DNA from: Chryseobacterium taichungense
GTDB lineage: Bacteria; Bacteroidota; Bacteroidia; Flavobacteriales; Weeksellaceae
Direction of reading: 5' to 3'
Assembly: GCF_900109935.1 (NCBI RefSeq)
Contig: NZ_FOBV01000006.1
Coordinates: 124,001-188,000 of the forward strand
DNA length: 64,000 bases
The translations under genes were made by a program, and so were the position numbers. Positions 18,127 through 26,145 of this stretch are shown piece after piece. Every line of letters starts with the position of its first letter. The stretch's first letter is position 1. The notes below the pieces were generated by a model. The model saw nothing but the letters and a program-made list of their open reading frames with translations. It had not been told where the DNA came from and did not search any database.

Positions 18127-19656
18127 ATGAAGAAATACTACTTTTTACTGCTTTTAGCGGTTTCATACTTTACGACAGCACAGACCGTCAGCCTTGACCC
18201 TTCTTTCGGTGAAAGCGGATATAGAAAAATCAACAGTACAACGCTCTCGGATGCGATTATGCTGCCGGATGGACAGTTTATGACGGTATACAACTCAAGT
18301 TCCCATATTAATATCAATAAAATCAGTCAAAATGGTGTGGTGGATGCCACTTTCGGAACAAAAATAGTTGATGTCGACAGCTACAGTTCAATTAATGAAA
18401 GTGAATCTGTGAAAAAGATGGTTTTGCACAATAATAAAATAATTATTATCGGAAGAGCTAATGCCAATCCTACGTACAGCTTATATAATATGTTTATTGT
18501 AAGAGTAAATTTAGATGGTACTTTAGATACTACTTTCGGGACAAATGGCTATACAAAAATATCATTGGGACAGAATGGTACGGTAAATGACATTGTTGTC
18601 GATGATACCGGAAACAGCTATGTACTTGGCTACAACATGGGTAATTTTATATTGAAATTTAATGCTGACGGAATCAAAGATAACAGTTTCGGAACCAATG
18701 GAAGCCTGGCGCTGGGTTCCTTTAACCCAAGAAAATTGTATCGCCAGAACGACGGAAAATTGCTGTTGGTAGGTTCAAAAACGAACACTTCTACTAATAT
18801 CAATGAGTCGTATATTGAAAGAAGATTAGCAGATGGAAACTATGATACTGCATTTGGTAATAACGGAAGTATTATCATCCCAAGTAATATGAATACTGTT
18901 ATCAGCAATTTTGAATATGACTATTCAAATAATACCATTCTGCTTCTGCATTCTGCTTCAGATGGATATGACAGTGTATTTTTATCTAAAATCCAGATAT
19001 CGGATGGCACATTTGTTACCGGATTTTCAAACGGAGGAAGAACACCGAACTATTCTTTCACCAACGCCCCTCGTCTATATATTTCACAGATTAAAGTACT
19101 TCCAGATTCCAAAATATTGGTAATGGGAAACGTAAGCAATTTCTGGACAGCAAATATTAATACCCAGTTATTCCTTATGAGATTCAATTCAAATGGAACT
19201 ATTGATTATTCAACGTCATCCAATGGTAACCAGATATTTAATACCACACCACCTTCAACAGCAGTAAAAGCCGAAGACGTTCAAAGACTGTTCGTTCTCA
19301 GTGATGGTTCATTTGTACTCAGCTATTCAGGAAGTGGCGGAGCTTATGGCTATTCAAGTTACCTAACCAAATTTACCGGTGCTTTTTTAGGAGTGAACGA
19401 TACCGCTGTTGACAGAAATCAAAGTTCATTGATGCTTTACCCGAATCCTGTTGGAAATACATTTACCATTCAAAACAAAAATAAAGGAAATGACAATTTT
19501 GAATACAGAATTTTCGATGCTTCCGGGAAAATATTGAAGAGTGGAAGTTCCAAGTTCAATACAGAAACAAATATTCAGGAATTACAAAAAGGCAACTATA
19601 TCATTCAGACAGAAGCGAAAGGTGATAGGCAATCATTAAAGTTTATCAAAAACTAA
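18127..19656 (+). CDS. T9SS-secreted protein with delta-60 repeats
   Basis: This 509-residue protein has a signal peptide (MKKYYFLLLLAVSYFTTAQ). Repeated units of about 50 residues have the pattern D-x-x-F-G-x-x-G, for example LDPSFGESGY, LDTTFGTNGY, DNSFGTNGS and DTAFGNNGS. These match delta-60 repeats, which form beta-propeller-like surface proteins. The last 80 residues (LMLYPNPVGNTFTIQN to the end, with IFDASGKIL) are a type A T9SS sorting domain. It is predicted surface-attached or secreted. The role may be adhesion or binding, but this cannot be told from sequence. It is a single-gene unit ended by a terminator. Confidence 0.85.
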   Translation: MKKYYFLLLLAVSYFTTAQTVSLDPSFGESGYRKINSTTLSDAIMLPDGQFMTVYNSSSHININKISQNGVVDATFGTKIVDVDSYSSINESESVKKMVLHNNKIIIIGRANANPTYSLYNMFIVRVNLDGTLDTTFGTNGYTKISLGQNGTVNDIVVDDTGNSYVLGYNMGNFILKFNADGIKDNSFGTNGSLALGSFNPRKLYRQNDGKLLLVGSKTNTSTNINESYIERRLADGNYDTAFGNNGSIIIPSNMNTVISNFEYDYSNNTILLLHSASDGYDSVFLSKIQISDGTFVTGFSNGGRTPNYSFTNAPRLYISQIKVLPDSKILVMGNVSNFWTANINTQLFLMRFNSNGTIDYSTSSNGNQIFNTTPPSTAVKAEDVQRLFVLSDGSFVLSYSGSGGAYGYSSYLTKFTGAFLGVNDTAVDRNQSSLMLYPNPVGNTFTIQNKNKGNDNFEYRIFDASGKILKSGSSKFNTETNIQELQKGNYIIQTEAKGDRQSLKFIKN

Positions 19657-19676
19657 TATTCCCGGAAAAATTCTAT

Positions 19677-19708
19677 AAAGCTGTCAGTCTGATCTGATGG
19701 CTTTTTTT
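19677..19708 (+). terminator. Intrinsic terminator after the delta-60 protein gene
   Basis: AAAGCTGTCAG (19677-19687) pairs with CTGATGGCTTT (19694-19704), with two G-U pairs, followed by a T tract. Confidence 0.85.
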
Positions 19709-19724
19709 ATTTAAACAGAATCCT

Positions 19725-19732
19725 TATTTTTG
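19725..19732 (+). promoter_or_regulatory. Predicted -7 element (TATTTTTG)
   Basis: It fits TAnnTTTG and lies 16 bases before the prolyl endopeptidase ATG. Confidence 0.55.
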
Positions 19733-19747
19733 GGAAAATAGCTTAAT

Positions 19748-21856
19748 ATGAAATTCAGACCTTTATTACTAACTGCCGGAGTCTTATTTTCGGCAACATT
19801 TTATTCGCAGAAAATGATGTATCCCAAAGCATTAAAAGGAAAGCAAACCGATAATTACTTTGGAACTGCTGTTGCAGATCCGTTCAGAGATCTTGAAAAT
19901 GACTCTGAAGCCACCAAAAAATGGGTCGACGAAGAAGTGAAGCACAGCCAGGATTACCTTGCAAAAATTCCTTTCAGAGAAGAAATCAGGAAACAGCTCA
20001 CTGATATCTGGAACTACGAAAAAATTTCGGCTCCTTTCAAAGAAGGTGATTATACCTATTATTATAAAAATAACGGATTGCAGGCACAATCAGTACTCTA
20101 TCGAACCAATAATAAAACGAAAGAGACAGAAGTGTTTTTAGATCCGAACAAGTTTTCCGAAAAAGGAACAACCTCGCTTTCTCAATTGTCTTTTAACAAA
20201 AAAGGAAATCTGGCGGCATACTCTATTTCAGAAGGAGGAAGTGACTGGAACAAGATCATTATCATAGACGCTTTGTCTAAAAAACAGATCGATGAAACAC
20301 TGGTAGACGTAAAATTCAGCGGAATCTCATGGCAGGGCGATGAAGGGTTTTATTATTCAAGTTATGACAAACCAAAAGAAGGAACTGTACTCTCCGGAAT
20401 GACAGATAAGCATAAAGTCTATTTTCATAAATTAGGAACAAAGCAGTCCGAAGATCAATTGATTTTTGGGGGAGACAAAACTCCGAGAAGATATCTTGGA
20501 GCCGGCGTTTCTGAAGATCAGCGTTATCTGATTATTTCTGCAGCCAATGCCACCAATGGGAATGAACTGTATGTAAAAGATCTTAAAAACGGCGGTGACT
20601 TCGTTCAGATCAATAAAGGTTTTGATATCAACGTCGATATTGTCGATACGCAGGGAGACGATCTCTATATCTTTACCGATAAGGATGCGCCCAATATGCG
20701 TCTCGTAAAGACAACCATTAAAAATCCGGCTCCTGAAACATGGAAAGATGTAATTCCGGAAACTGAAAATGTTCTGGGAGTCACCACAGGCGGAGGGTAT
20801 TTCTTTGCAACATATATGATTGATGCCATTGATCAGGTAAAACAATATGACAGAACAGGAAAATTGATCCGCGAAATTACGCTTCCCGGAAAAGGAAATG
20901 TTTCAGGTTTTGGAGGGAAAGAAAATGAGAAAGAATTATATTTTTCATTCACCAATTATATCACACCGGGGACAACTTATAAATTCAATGCAGATTCCGG
21001 GAAATCCGAAGTGTATCAGAAACCTAAAGTGAAATTTAATCCGGAAGATTACGTTTCAGAGCAGGTTTTCTATACCTCAAAAGACGGGACAAAAGTTCCG
21101 ATGATGATTAATTATAAAAAAGGAACAAAGCTGGATGGTAAAAATCCTACGATTTTATATTCTTATGGAGGTTTCAATATCAGTTTGCAGCCAGCCTTTT
21201 CTGTCGTAAATGCCATCTGGATGGAAAACGGAGGCATCTACGCGGTTCCAAACATCCGTGGAGGTGGTGAGTATGGGAAGAAATGGCATGATGCCGGGAC
21301 AAAAATGAATAAGAAAAATGTATTCAACGATTTCATTGCAGCCGGAGAATATTTACAGCAAAAAGGCTACACTTCTAAACAGTTTATGGCTTTATCCGGA
21401 AGATCAAATGGCGGACTGCTGGTAGGGGCAACAATGACCATGCGCCCCGACCTGGCAGGGGTAGCTTTCCCGGGAGTTGGCGTGCTGGATATGCTGAGGT
21501 ATAATAAATTCACAGCCGGTGCAGGCTGGTCTTACGATTACGGAACCGCTGAAGACAGCAAAGAAATGTTTGAATATTTAAAGTCATATTCTCCTGTTCA
21601 CAATGTAAAAGCCGGAACATGCTATCCTTCTACCATGATCATCACCAGTGACCATGATGACAGGGTGGTTCCTGCGCACTCCTTCAAATTCGGAGCTGAG
21701 CTTCAGGAAAAGCAGGCGTGTGATCATCCGATTCTTTTAAGGATTGAAAAAAATGCAGGTCATGGAGCCGGAAGATCTACAGATCAGGTAATCGGAGAAA
21801 ATGCAGACTTGATTTCTTTCGCTTTATTTGAAATGGGAATTAAAAATTTGAAATAA
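19748..21856 (+). CDS. Prolyl endopeptidase, S9A family, exported
   Basis: This 702-residue serine peptidase cleaves peptides after proline. It has a signal peptide (about 1-20), a beta-propeller gate (about 80-425) and an alpha/beta-hydrolase domain. The triad is S553 (GRSNGG), D637 (DHDDRVVP) and H672 (NAGHGAGRS). Long stretches, such as ILYSYGGFNISLQPAFSVVN and YGTAEDSKEMFEYLKSYSP, agree from memory with the well-studied Elizabethkingia (Flavobacterium meningosepticum) prolyl endopeptidase of about 705 residues. This is one of the best clues to the lineage. It is predicted periplasmic. It has its own -7 element and a terminator shared with the convergent gene. Confidence 0.96.
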   Translation: MKFRPLLLTAGVLFSATFYSQKMMYPKALKGKQTDNYFGTAVADPFRDLENDSEATKKWVDEEVKHSQDYLAKIPFREEIRKQLTDIWNYEKISAPFKEGDYTYYYKNNGLQAQSVLYRTNNKTKETEVFLDPNKFSEKGTTSLSQLSFNKKGNLAAYSISEGGSDWNKIIIIDALSKKQIDETLVDVKFSGISWQGDEGFYYSSYDKPKEGTVLSGMTDKHKVYFHKLGTKQSEDQLIFGGDKTPRRYLGAGVSEDQRYLIISAANATNGNELYVKDLKNGGDFVQINKGFDINVDIVDTQGDDLYIFTDKDAPNMRLVKTTIKNPAPETWKDVIPETENVLGVTTGGGYFFATYMIDAIDQVKQYDRTGKLIREITLPGKGNVSGFGGKENEKELYFSFTNYITPGTTYKFNADSGKSEVYQKPKVKFNPEDYVSEQVFYTSKDGTKVPMMINYKKGTKLDGKNPTILYSYGGFNISLQPAFSVVNAIWMENGGIYAVPNIRGGGEYGKKWHDAGTKMNKKNVFNDFIAAGEYLQQKGYTSKQFMALSGRSNGGLLVGATMTMRPDLAGVAFPGVGVLDMLRYNKFTAGAGWSYDYGTAEDSKEMFEYLKSYSPVHNVKAGTCYPSTMIITSDHDDRVVPAHSFKFGAELQEKQACDHPILLRIEKNAGHGAGRSTDQVIGENADLISFALFEMGIKNLK

Positions 21857-21869
21857 AGGCATATGAATA

Positions 21870-21904
21870 AAACCTTGGCAGATTAATTTCTGACAAGGTT
21901 TTTT
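21870..21904. terminator. Terminator between convergent genes
   Basis: AAAACCTTGGCAGA and TCTGACAAGGTTTT pair with one mismatch around a short AT loop. A and T tracts flank both sides. It overlaps the 3' end of the - strand gene. Confidence 0.85.
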
Positions 21905-22704
21905 AATTCATAAGTTGAGATTATAACATTTGTAGCTGTTATATTTACTGTTTTATTTTGTGAACTGCTTAAGTTTATCTTTATTTTTTCAGACTGAATG
22001 AATTTATCTTTGTGATTGTAGATCATTTCACCAGTGCCATTTCCCGAAGAATTTAATGTTGATTCAGGATAATTTTTAACAATAACACTAATTGAGAAAT
22101 AGGCTAGTTCATTTTCAATTTTTTTTAAAGTATATTTCAAATTTCCTGAGAAGGAATATCCTTCTGTCTGATTATTTGCAATACGTTTTACAATAAAGGA
22201 TTCTCCTATTTTCAGATTATTGATTTTAGGGAAATCGGTAGTGAAATATCGTGGTAATGAGTTAATGAATTGATCTTGAGAAGAAGATCCTGTTTTAGCG
22301 CTTTGAATGACAGCTAGCTTACCGTTAATAATTCCTGCCTTTAATATTACTGAAGGAAATGCCCACTCTCTGTTTTGTTTTTTTCCATCACTATCAATAT
22401 CAAAGCTTACATTGCTGTAAAAAAACTCAAAAGAAAAATTATCTGACGTTCTTTCTCCTGTTGTATATTCTGAAGAATAATTCATCAGATATTTTAATTT
22501 CCTATCTGCATTATAACCAGATTTTTTGAGATTCTCCATTTCCACTTTGGTGCCTGTGATTTTCATTGTTCCCGAATTGTCAACTTTTTGTTCGATCGTA
22601 AACCGTGAATTTTCAGGAAAGCTAAATTCAAAATTTATTGCATCTTGACCAAACACAGTAATTTGTAAAAAAGAAAAAAGGATTAGCAAAAGTATTTTTT
22701 TCAT
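21883..22704 (-). CDS. Exported protein of unknown function
   Basis: This 273-residue protein begins at the ATG complementary to 22702-22704. That start gives the signal peptide MKKILLLILFSFLQITVFG, and a -7 element lies 17 bases upstream. The open frame runs 156 bases further, but the promoter lies inside that extension, so the longer start is unlikely. The mature part is beta-rich and polar (FSFPENSRFTIEQKVDNSG, YLMNYSSEYTTGERTSDNFSF, GEMIYNHKDKFIQSEKIKINL). It resembles small periplasmic proteins of Bacteroidota, but no family is recognised with confidence. Confidence 0.7.
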   Translation of the reverse strand: MKKILLLILFSFLQITVFGQDAINFEFSFPENSRFTIEQKVDNSGTMKITGTKVEMENLKKSGYNADRKLKYLMNYSSEYTTGERTSDNFSFEFFYSNVSFDIDSDGKKQNREWAFPSVILKAGIINGKLAVIQSAKTGSSSQDQFINSLPRYFTTDFPKINNLKIGESFIVKRIANNQTEGYSFSGNLKYTLKKIENELAYFSISVIVKNYPESTLNSSGNGTGEMIYNHKDKFIQSEKIKINLSSSQNKTVNITATNVIISTYELKNLVRN

Positions 22705-22721
22705 GAAAGTTTTTAAAGTTT

Positions 22722-22729
22722 CAAAAATA
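22722..22729 (-). promoter_or_regulatory. Predicted -7 element (TATTTTTG on the - strand)
   Basis: CAAAAATA on the + strand reads TATTTTTG on the - strand, 17 bases before the chosen start at 22704. It decides the start of that gene. Confidence 0.55.
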
Positions 22730-22934
22730 CGTGTTTTATACATTTGATGATTCAGATTTAAAGTTCTTTTATATAATTTATTTATAGGCTTTAGCCAAAC
22801 CTTTTTTAAACCGGAATTTTTTTCATGGTTAATGATAAATCGTACTATTTTCCTGAACAAATCACTGTCTCAAATTCACACAAAATTATTATCTCAAAAA
22901 TGTGTAATTTTAGCGATATAATAAATCTGAAAGT

Positions 22935-25052
22935 ATGAGACGGGAAGTTCAGAACAAAACTCCTCAATTTAAGATAGCTGAAAAGCAGACAGAAATTTAT
23001 CCATTCGAAAAAGATGGATTACAATTAAAATCCTCCTACAAGGCAGAAGATGTTAAAGATAAAGAACTAACTCACACGACTCCGGGAATTGCACCGTACT
23101 TAAGGGGTCCTTATTCCACCATGTACGTTCAAAAACCCTGGACAATACGCCAATATGCCGGATTTTCAACAGCGGAAGAATCCAATGCTTTTTACAGAAG
23201 AAACTTAGCGGCAGGACAAAAAGGTCTTTCCGTAGCTTTTGATTTGGCAACCCACAGAGGGTATGATTCAGACCACGCAAGAGTGGTTGGTGATGTAGGA
23301 AAAGCTGGAGTAGCCATCGATTCTGTCGAAGATATGAAGATTTTATTTAATGAAATTCCATTAGATCAGATTTCGGTTTCCATGACGATGAACGGGGCTG
23401 TTTTACCAATCCTTTCTTTTTATATTGTTGCTGCAGAAGAGCAGGGCGTCTCTCAGGAATTACTTTCAGGAACGATCCAGAATGATATTTTGAAGGAATT
23501 CATGGTGAGAAATACTTATATCTATCCGCCGGCACCTTCCATGAAAATCATTGCCGATATTTTTGAGTATACTTCCCAGAATATTCCAAAGTTTAATTCG
23601 ATTTCAATTTCAGGATATCACATGCAGGAAGCCGGGGCCACCCCTGTACTGGAAATGGCTTACACCCTTGCAGACGGATTGGAATACGTAAGAACAGGGA
23701 TAAAAGCAGGAATGAACGTTGATGATTTCGCACCAAGATTATCCTTTTTCTGGGCCATCGGAATGAATCACTTCATGGAAATCGCAAAAATGCGCGCCGC
23801 AAGATACATCTGGGCAACCCTTTTAAAACAGTTCAATCCACAAAATCCTAAGTCTTTAGCCTTAAGAACACATTCGCAAACTTCCGGTTGGTCTTTGACT
23901 GAGCAGGAGCCTTTCAACAATATCACCAGAACAGCGATTGAAGCACTGTCTTCAGCATTGGGGGGAACACAGTCTCTTCACACGAATGCTCTGGATGAAG
24001 CTATTGCACTTCCGACAGATTATTCCGCAAAAATTGCAAGAAATACCCAGATTATTCTGCAACAGGAAAGTGGGATCTGTGACGTGGTAGACCCGATGGG
24101 AGGCAGTAATTTAGTGGAAAGCCTTACTCAGCAAATGATCGAAGAAGCGATGAAATACATCGATGAGGTCGAGCAGGAAGGTGGAATGACGAAAGCCATC
24201 GAAGCTGGTATTCCGAAAATGAGAATTGAAGAAGCGGCAGCAAGAAAACAGGCAAAAATCGATAGTGGTGAAGAATTTATTATCGGCGTAAATTCATTTA
24301 AATCAGCTTTAAAACAGGATCAGATAGAAATCTTAGATATCGACAACACGGAAGTCCGCAGAAAACAGATCGAAAGATTAAATAAAATAAAAGAAGAAAG
24401 AGATCCTGAAGCAGTTGAAGAAATTTTAAATGAAATCCGCGAAGCTGCAAAAACAGGAAAAGGAAATCTTCTCGCATTGTGTATCGAAGCGGCCCGCAGA
24501 AGAGTAACGCTTGGTGAAATGAGCGATGCCATGGAAGAAAGTTTCGGAAGATATAAAGCCAACATCAGAACAATATCAGGAGTATACGCCATGAATGCAG
24601 GAAAAAACGAATACTTTGAAAAAGCTTTAAACCTGACGCAGAAATTTGAAGAAGAAGAAGGACGTCGCCCCAGGCTGATGGTCGCCAAAATGGGGCAGGA
24701 TGGTCACGACAGAGGCGCAAAAGTAGTGGCAACAGCATTTGCAGATATGGGATTTGATGTGGATGTCGCTCCGTTATTCCAGACTCCGGAGGAAGTGGCG
24801 AAGCAGGCGGTAGAAAATGATATTCATATTCTTGGTGTTTCTTCTCTGGCAGCCGGACACAAAACGCTGGTCCCGCAGGTGGTGGAAGAATTGAAAAAGC
24901 TGGGAGCAGATGATATCACGATCGTCGTTGGAGGGGTTATTCCACAGCAGGATTATGAGTTTTTATATGCCAACGGAGCCGACTTTATCTTCGGGCCGGG
25001 AACCAATCTTCCAAAGTGCGCGGTGGATATTTTAGAAAAATATTTAAGTTAA
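22935..25052 (+). CDS. scpA: Methylmalonyl-CoA mutase
   Basis: This 705-residue adenosylcobalamin enzyme interconverts succinyl-CoA and (R)-methylmalonyl-CoA, linking propionate and the TCA cycle. The N-terminal TIM barrel carries [18 protein letters not shown] and [14 protein letters not shown]. The C-terminal B12 domain (about residues 575-705) has the base-off motif DGHDRG with axial ligand H591. Size matches the catalytic (large) subunit of two-subunit enzymes or the single-chain form; no small subunit is adjacent. The chaperone GTPase MeaB is encoded 5 kb downstream, so the set is split by the RtcB-PrfH operon and the cytochromes. Confidence 0.95.
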   Translation: MRREVQNKTPQFKIAEKQTEIYPFEKDGLQLKSSYKAEDVKDKELTHTTPGIAPYLRGPYSTMYVQKPWTIRQYAGFSTAEESNAFYRRNLAAGQKGLSVAFDLATHRGYDSDHARVVGDVGKAGVAIDSVEDMKILFNEIPLDQISVSMTMNGAVLPILSFYIVAAEEQGVSQELLSGTIQNDILKEFMVRNTYIYPPAPSMKIIADIFEYTSQNIPKFNSISISGYHMQEAGATPVLEMAYTLADGLEYVRTGIKAGMNVDDFAPRLSFFWAIGMNHFMEIAKMRAARYIWATLLKQFNPQNPKSLALRTHSQTSGWSLTEQEPFNNITRTAIEALSSALGGTQSLHTNALDEAIALPTDYSAKIARNTQIILQQESGICDVVDPMGGSNLVESLTQQMIEEAMKYIDEVEQEGGMTKAIEAGIPKMRIEEAAARKQAKIDSGEEFIIGVNSFKSALKQDQIEILDIDNTEVRRKQIERLNKIKEERDPEAVEEILNEIREAAKTGKGNLLALCIEAARRRVTLGEMSDAMEESFGRYKANIRTISGVYAMNAGKNEYFEKALNLTQKFEEEEGRRPRLMVAKMGQDGHDRGAKVVATAFADMGFDVDVAPLFQTPEEVAKQAVENDIHILGVSSLAAGHKTLVPQVVEELKKLGADDITIVVGGVIPQQDYEFLYANGADFIFGPGTNLPKCAVDILEKYLS

Positions 25053-25112
25053 ATTAAAATTAAAAAGCAATAAGTTGCACAGCTTTTGTATGGTTTAATG
25101 AAAATTTTCATT

Positions 25113-25613
25113 ATGGCTTATACAGTAGTTTCAGTATTTCCGGTGACTGTAGATACAGAGGAAATTAAAAGAGATTTAAAAGAAAACGGTTTCAACGAAG
25201 CCAATATTATTGTTTCAAAATCAAGCGTAGAAAGTGGTTTGTCAACCGATCATTATCAGGAAGACGAACAGACGAAAGGTTTTTTCGAATACACTTTTGC
25301 ACACGATGCAGAGATGTTGGATGCTTACCGTAAGCACAGTATCGGAAGAAATAACGTTATTGTCTATGCGGATAACCTCGAACAGGCAACGACCGCAAAA
25401 TCTATTTTGAATAAAAATGGCGCATTAGAAGTCTTTAAGAAACCTTCAGAAAACCAAAAAGATATTCCTAATGGAATGACCGAAGAAGAATACAACGGAA
25501 TTATTGCAAAAGCAAGGCACAATATCTATTTCCTTGGATCTGAGAGAGTTTATCACTCAAATGTTATCAAAGGTATGGACGACCCGATGGATGATCTGGG
25601 ATCAGAAGATTAA
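25113..25613 (+). CDS. Small cytosolic protein, possibly YflT/general-stress 17M-like
   Basis: 166 residues from the ATG at 25113 (MAYTVVSVFPVTVDTEEIK). An ATG at 25098 would add MKIFI. The N-terminal half, with a strand followed by a helix (VVSVFPVTVDTEEIKRDLKE, then NIIVSKSS) and a later KHSIGRNNVIVYADNLEQA, resembles the YflT/general stress protein 17M fold, where a two-residue signature is followed by an inserted strand. This is a weak match from memory. The rest is acidic with a C-terminal DDPMDDLGSED. It lies 60 bases after methylmalonyl-CoA mutase and may be co-transcribed with it. A strong terminator follows. Confidence 0.6.
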   Translation: MAYTVVSVFPVTVDTEEIKRDLKENGFNEANIIVSKSSVESGLSTDHYQEDEQTKGFFEYTFAHDAEMLDAYRKHSIGRNNVIVYADNLEQATTAKSILNKNGALEVFKKPSENQKDIPNGMTEEEYNGIIAKARHNIYFLGSERVYHSNVIKGMDDPMDDLGSED

Positions 25614-25636
25614 TAAATTTTCAATAAATAAAATAT

Positions 25637-25667
25637 GCCTGCTGGAATTTTCCGGCAGGCTTTGTTT
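25637..25667 (+). terminator. Intrinsic terminator
   Basis: GCCTGCTGGA pairs with TCCGGCAGGC (one G-U pair), followed by TTTGTTTT. It closes the mutase and small-protein transcript. Confidence 0.85.
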
Positions 25668-25699
25668 TGCTTATACCTCATGCAGTTCTTTAATTTAGA

Positions 25700-25729
25700 T
25701 TGTGTCTAAAGAAAATTATTTTATCTTTG
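25700..25729 (+). promoter_or_regulatory. Predicted strong promoter (TTG-N19-TATCTTTG) of the leader
   Basis: TTG at 25700-25702 and TATCTTTG at 25722-25729 with a 19-base spacer fit the full flavobacterial consensus. The transcript would begin near 25736 and contain the 25-codon ORF. It is the only full-consensus promoter between 25614 and rtcB. Confidence 0.72.
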
Positions 25730-25759
25730 CATCTGAAAATCAAGTTTAACCATTAAAAA

Positions 25760-25898
25760 ACGAAGCAAAATGTTCAGATTTACTCAGAATTCTTCAATAG
25801 GATTACCGCTTATGGTGGTAAGGCTTCGTGGTTTGGTACATTCTTAGAATAACAGTATATGAAATATCAAAACCCGAAGTCGCAAGATTTCGGGTTTT
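25760..25898 (+). promoter_or_regulatory. Attenuator-like leader with mutually exclusive hairpins
   Basis: Segment 1 (ACGAAGC, 25760-25766) is fully complementary to segment 2 (GCTTCGT, 25823-25829). Segment 2 extended (CTTCG at 25824-25828, GGTTT at 25830-25834) can instead pair with segment 3 (AAACC at 25870-25874, CGAAG at 25875-25879), with one bulged base. Segment 3 is the 5' arm of the terminator formed with segment 4 (25889-25898). This is the 1:2, 2:3, 3:4 scheme of translation-coupled attenuators. Segment 2 lies in codons 18-22 of the short ORF, where a ribosome finishing translation would cover it. The regulatory reading is inference; the complementarities are seen. Confidence 0.55.
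25770..25847 (+). CDS. 25-residue leader peptide
   Basis: ATG at 25770, stop TAG at 25845-25847. The peptide begins MFRFTQNSS and continues IGLPLMVVRLRGLVHS. Ten of the last 16 residues are Ile, Leu, Val, Met or Arg, and four of them are Leu and three Val. That bias would suit an attenuator reading branched-chain aminoacyl-tRNA. It lies between a full-consensus promoter and an intrinsic terminator, and its start region is complementary to its own codons 18-20. It could also be a free-standing micro-peptide. The next gene downstream is rtcB, 298 bases away. Confidence 0.55.
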   Translation: MFRFTQNSSIGLPLMVVRLRGLVHS

Positions 25899-25900
25899 TT
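25869..25900 (+). terminator. Intrinsic terminator of the leader
   Basis: AAAACCCGAA (25869-25878) pairs with TTCGGGTTTT (25889-25898) around a 10-base loop, with a run of T. It lies 22 bases after the leader stop codon, before rtcB. Confidence 0.87.
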
Positions 25901-25980
25901 ATTGCGCAATATTCAAACTCAAACAGTTTCCCCGAAATCGATTTATAAAATCAGGAATTTTCCGAATAGCAGACAATTTT

Positions 25981-26070
25981 TTATTTGAAGCTATTTCCGG
26001 CTTTCCGCTATTACTCCTCGCTCACCTTTCAGGTTCGCTGTGGGGTAGCCGCTGCAATCCGGGCTAGGGA
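25981..26070 (+). repeat. Probable copy of a dispersed flavobacterial intergenic repeat
   Basis: The sequence contains GAAGCTATTTCCGGCTTTCC, then CGCTATTACTCC, then CGCTGTGGGGTAGCCGCTGC and AATCCGGGCTAGGG. From memory, this order of phrases occurs many times between genes in Flavobacterium and Chryseobacterium genomes. Only one copy is in this window, so repetition could not be checked here. It is locally GC-rich. An open frame crosses it (to 26067) but does not look like a protein. Confidence 0.5.
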
Positions 26071-26086
26071 TAAAGTTCCGTTTAAT

Positions 26087-26119
26087 AAACCTCATAGGTT
26101 TCAAAAACCTATGAGGTTT
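26087..26119. repeat. 15-bp perfect palindrome upstream of rtcB
   Basis: AAACCTCATAGGTTT (26087-26101) is exactly complementary to 26105-26119 with a 3-base loop. It ends 26 bases before the rtcB ATG. Only three T follow it, so termination is doubtful. It may be a dispersed palindrome or a 5'-UTR hairpin. Confidence 0.8.
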
Positions 26120-26145
26120 GAATCAACATCTTTAATCATACAACA

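Noticed and set aside
22705..22860. 52-residue N-terminal extension of the exported protein on the - strand
   Set aside because: It would put the signal peptide inside the protein and covers the promoter at 22722-22729.
22905..22912. TAATTTTA as the -7 element of methylmalonyl-CoA mutase
   Set aside because: One mismatch to TAnnTTTG at a conserved position and no -33 TTG, so it is too weak to list as a feature.
25828..26067. Open frame of 79 codons across the leader terminator and the dispersed repeat
   Set aside because: It crosses an intrinsic terminator and repeat DNA and has no family character.
26087..26119. Second terminator ahead of rtcB
   Set aside because: The stem is perfect, but only three T residues follow; it would block the operon's only visible route of transcription.
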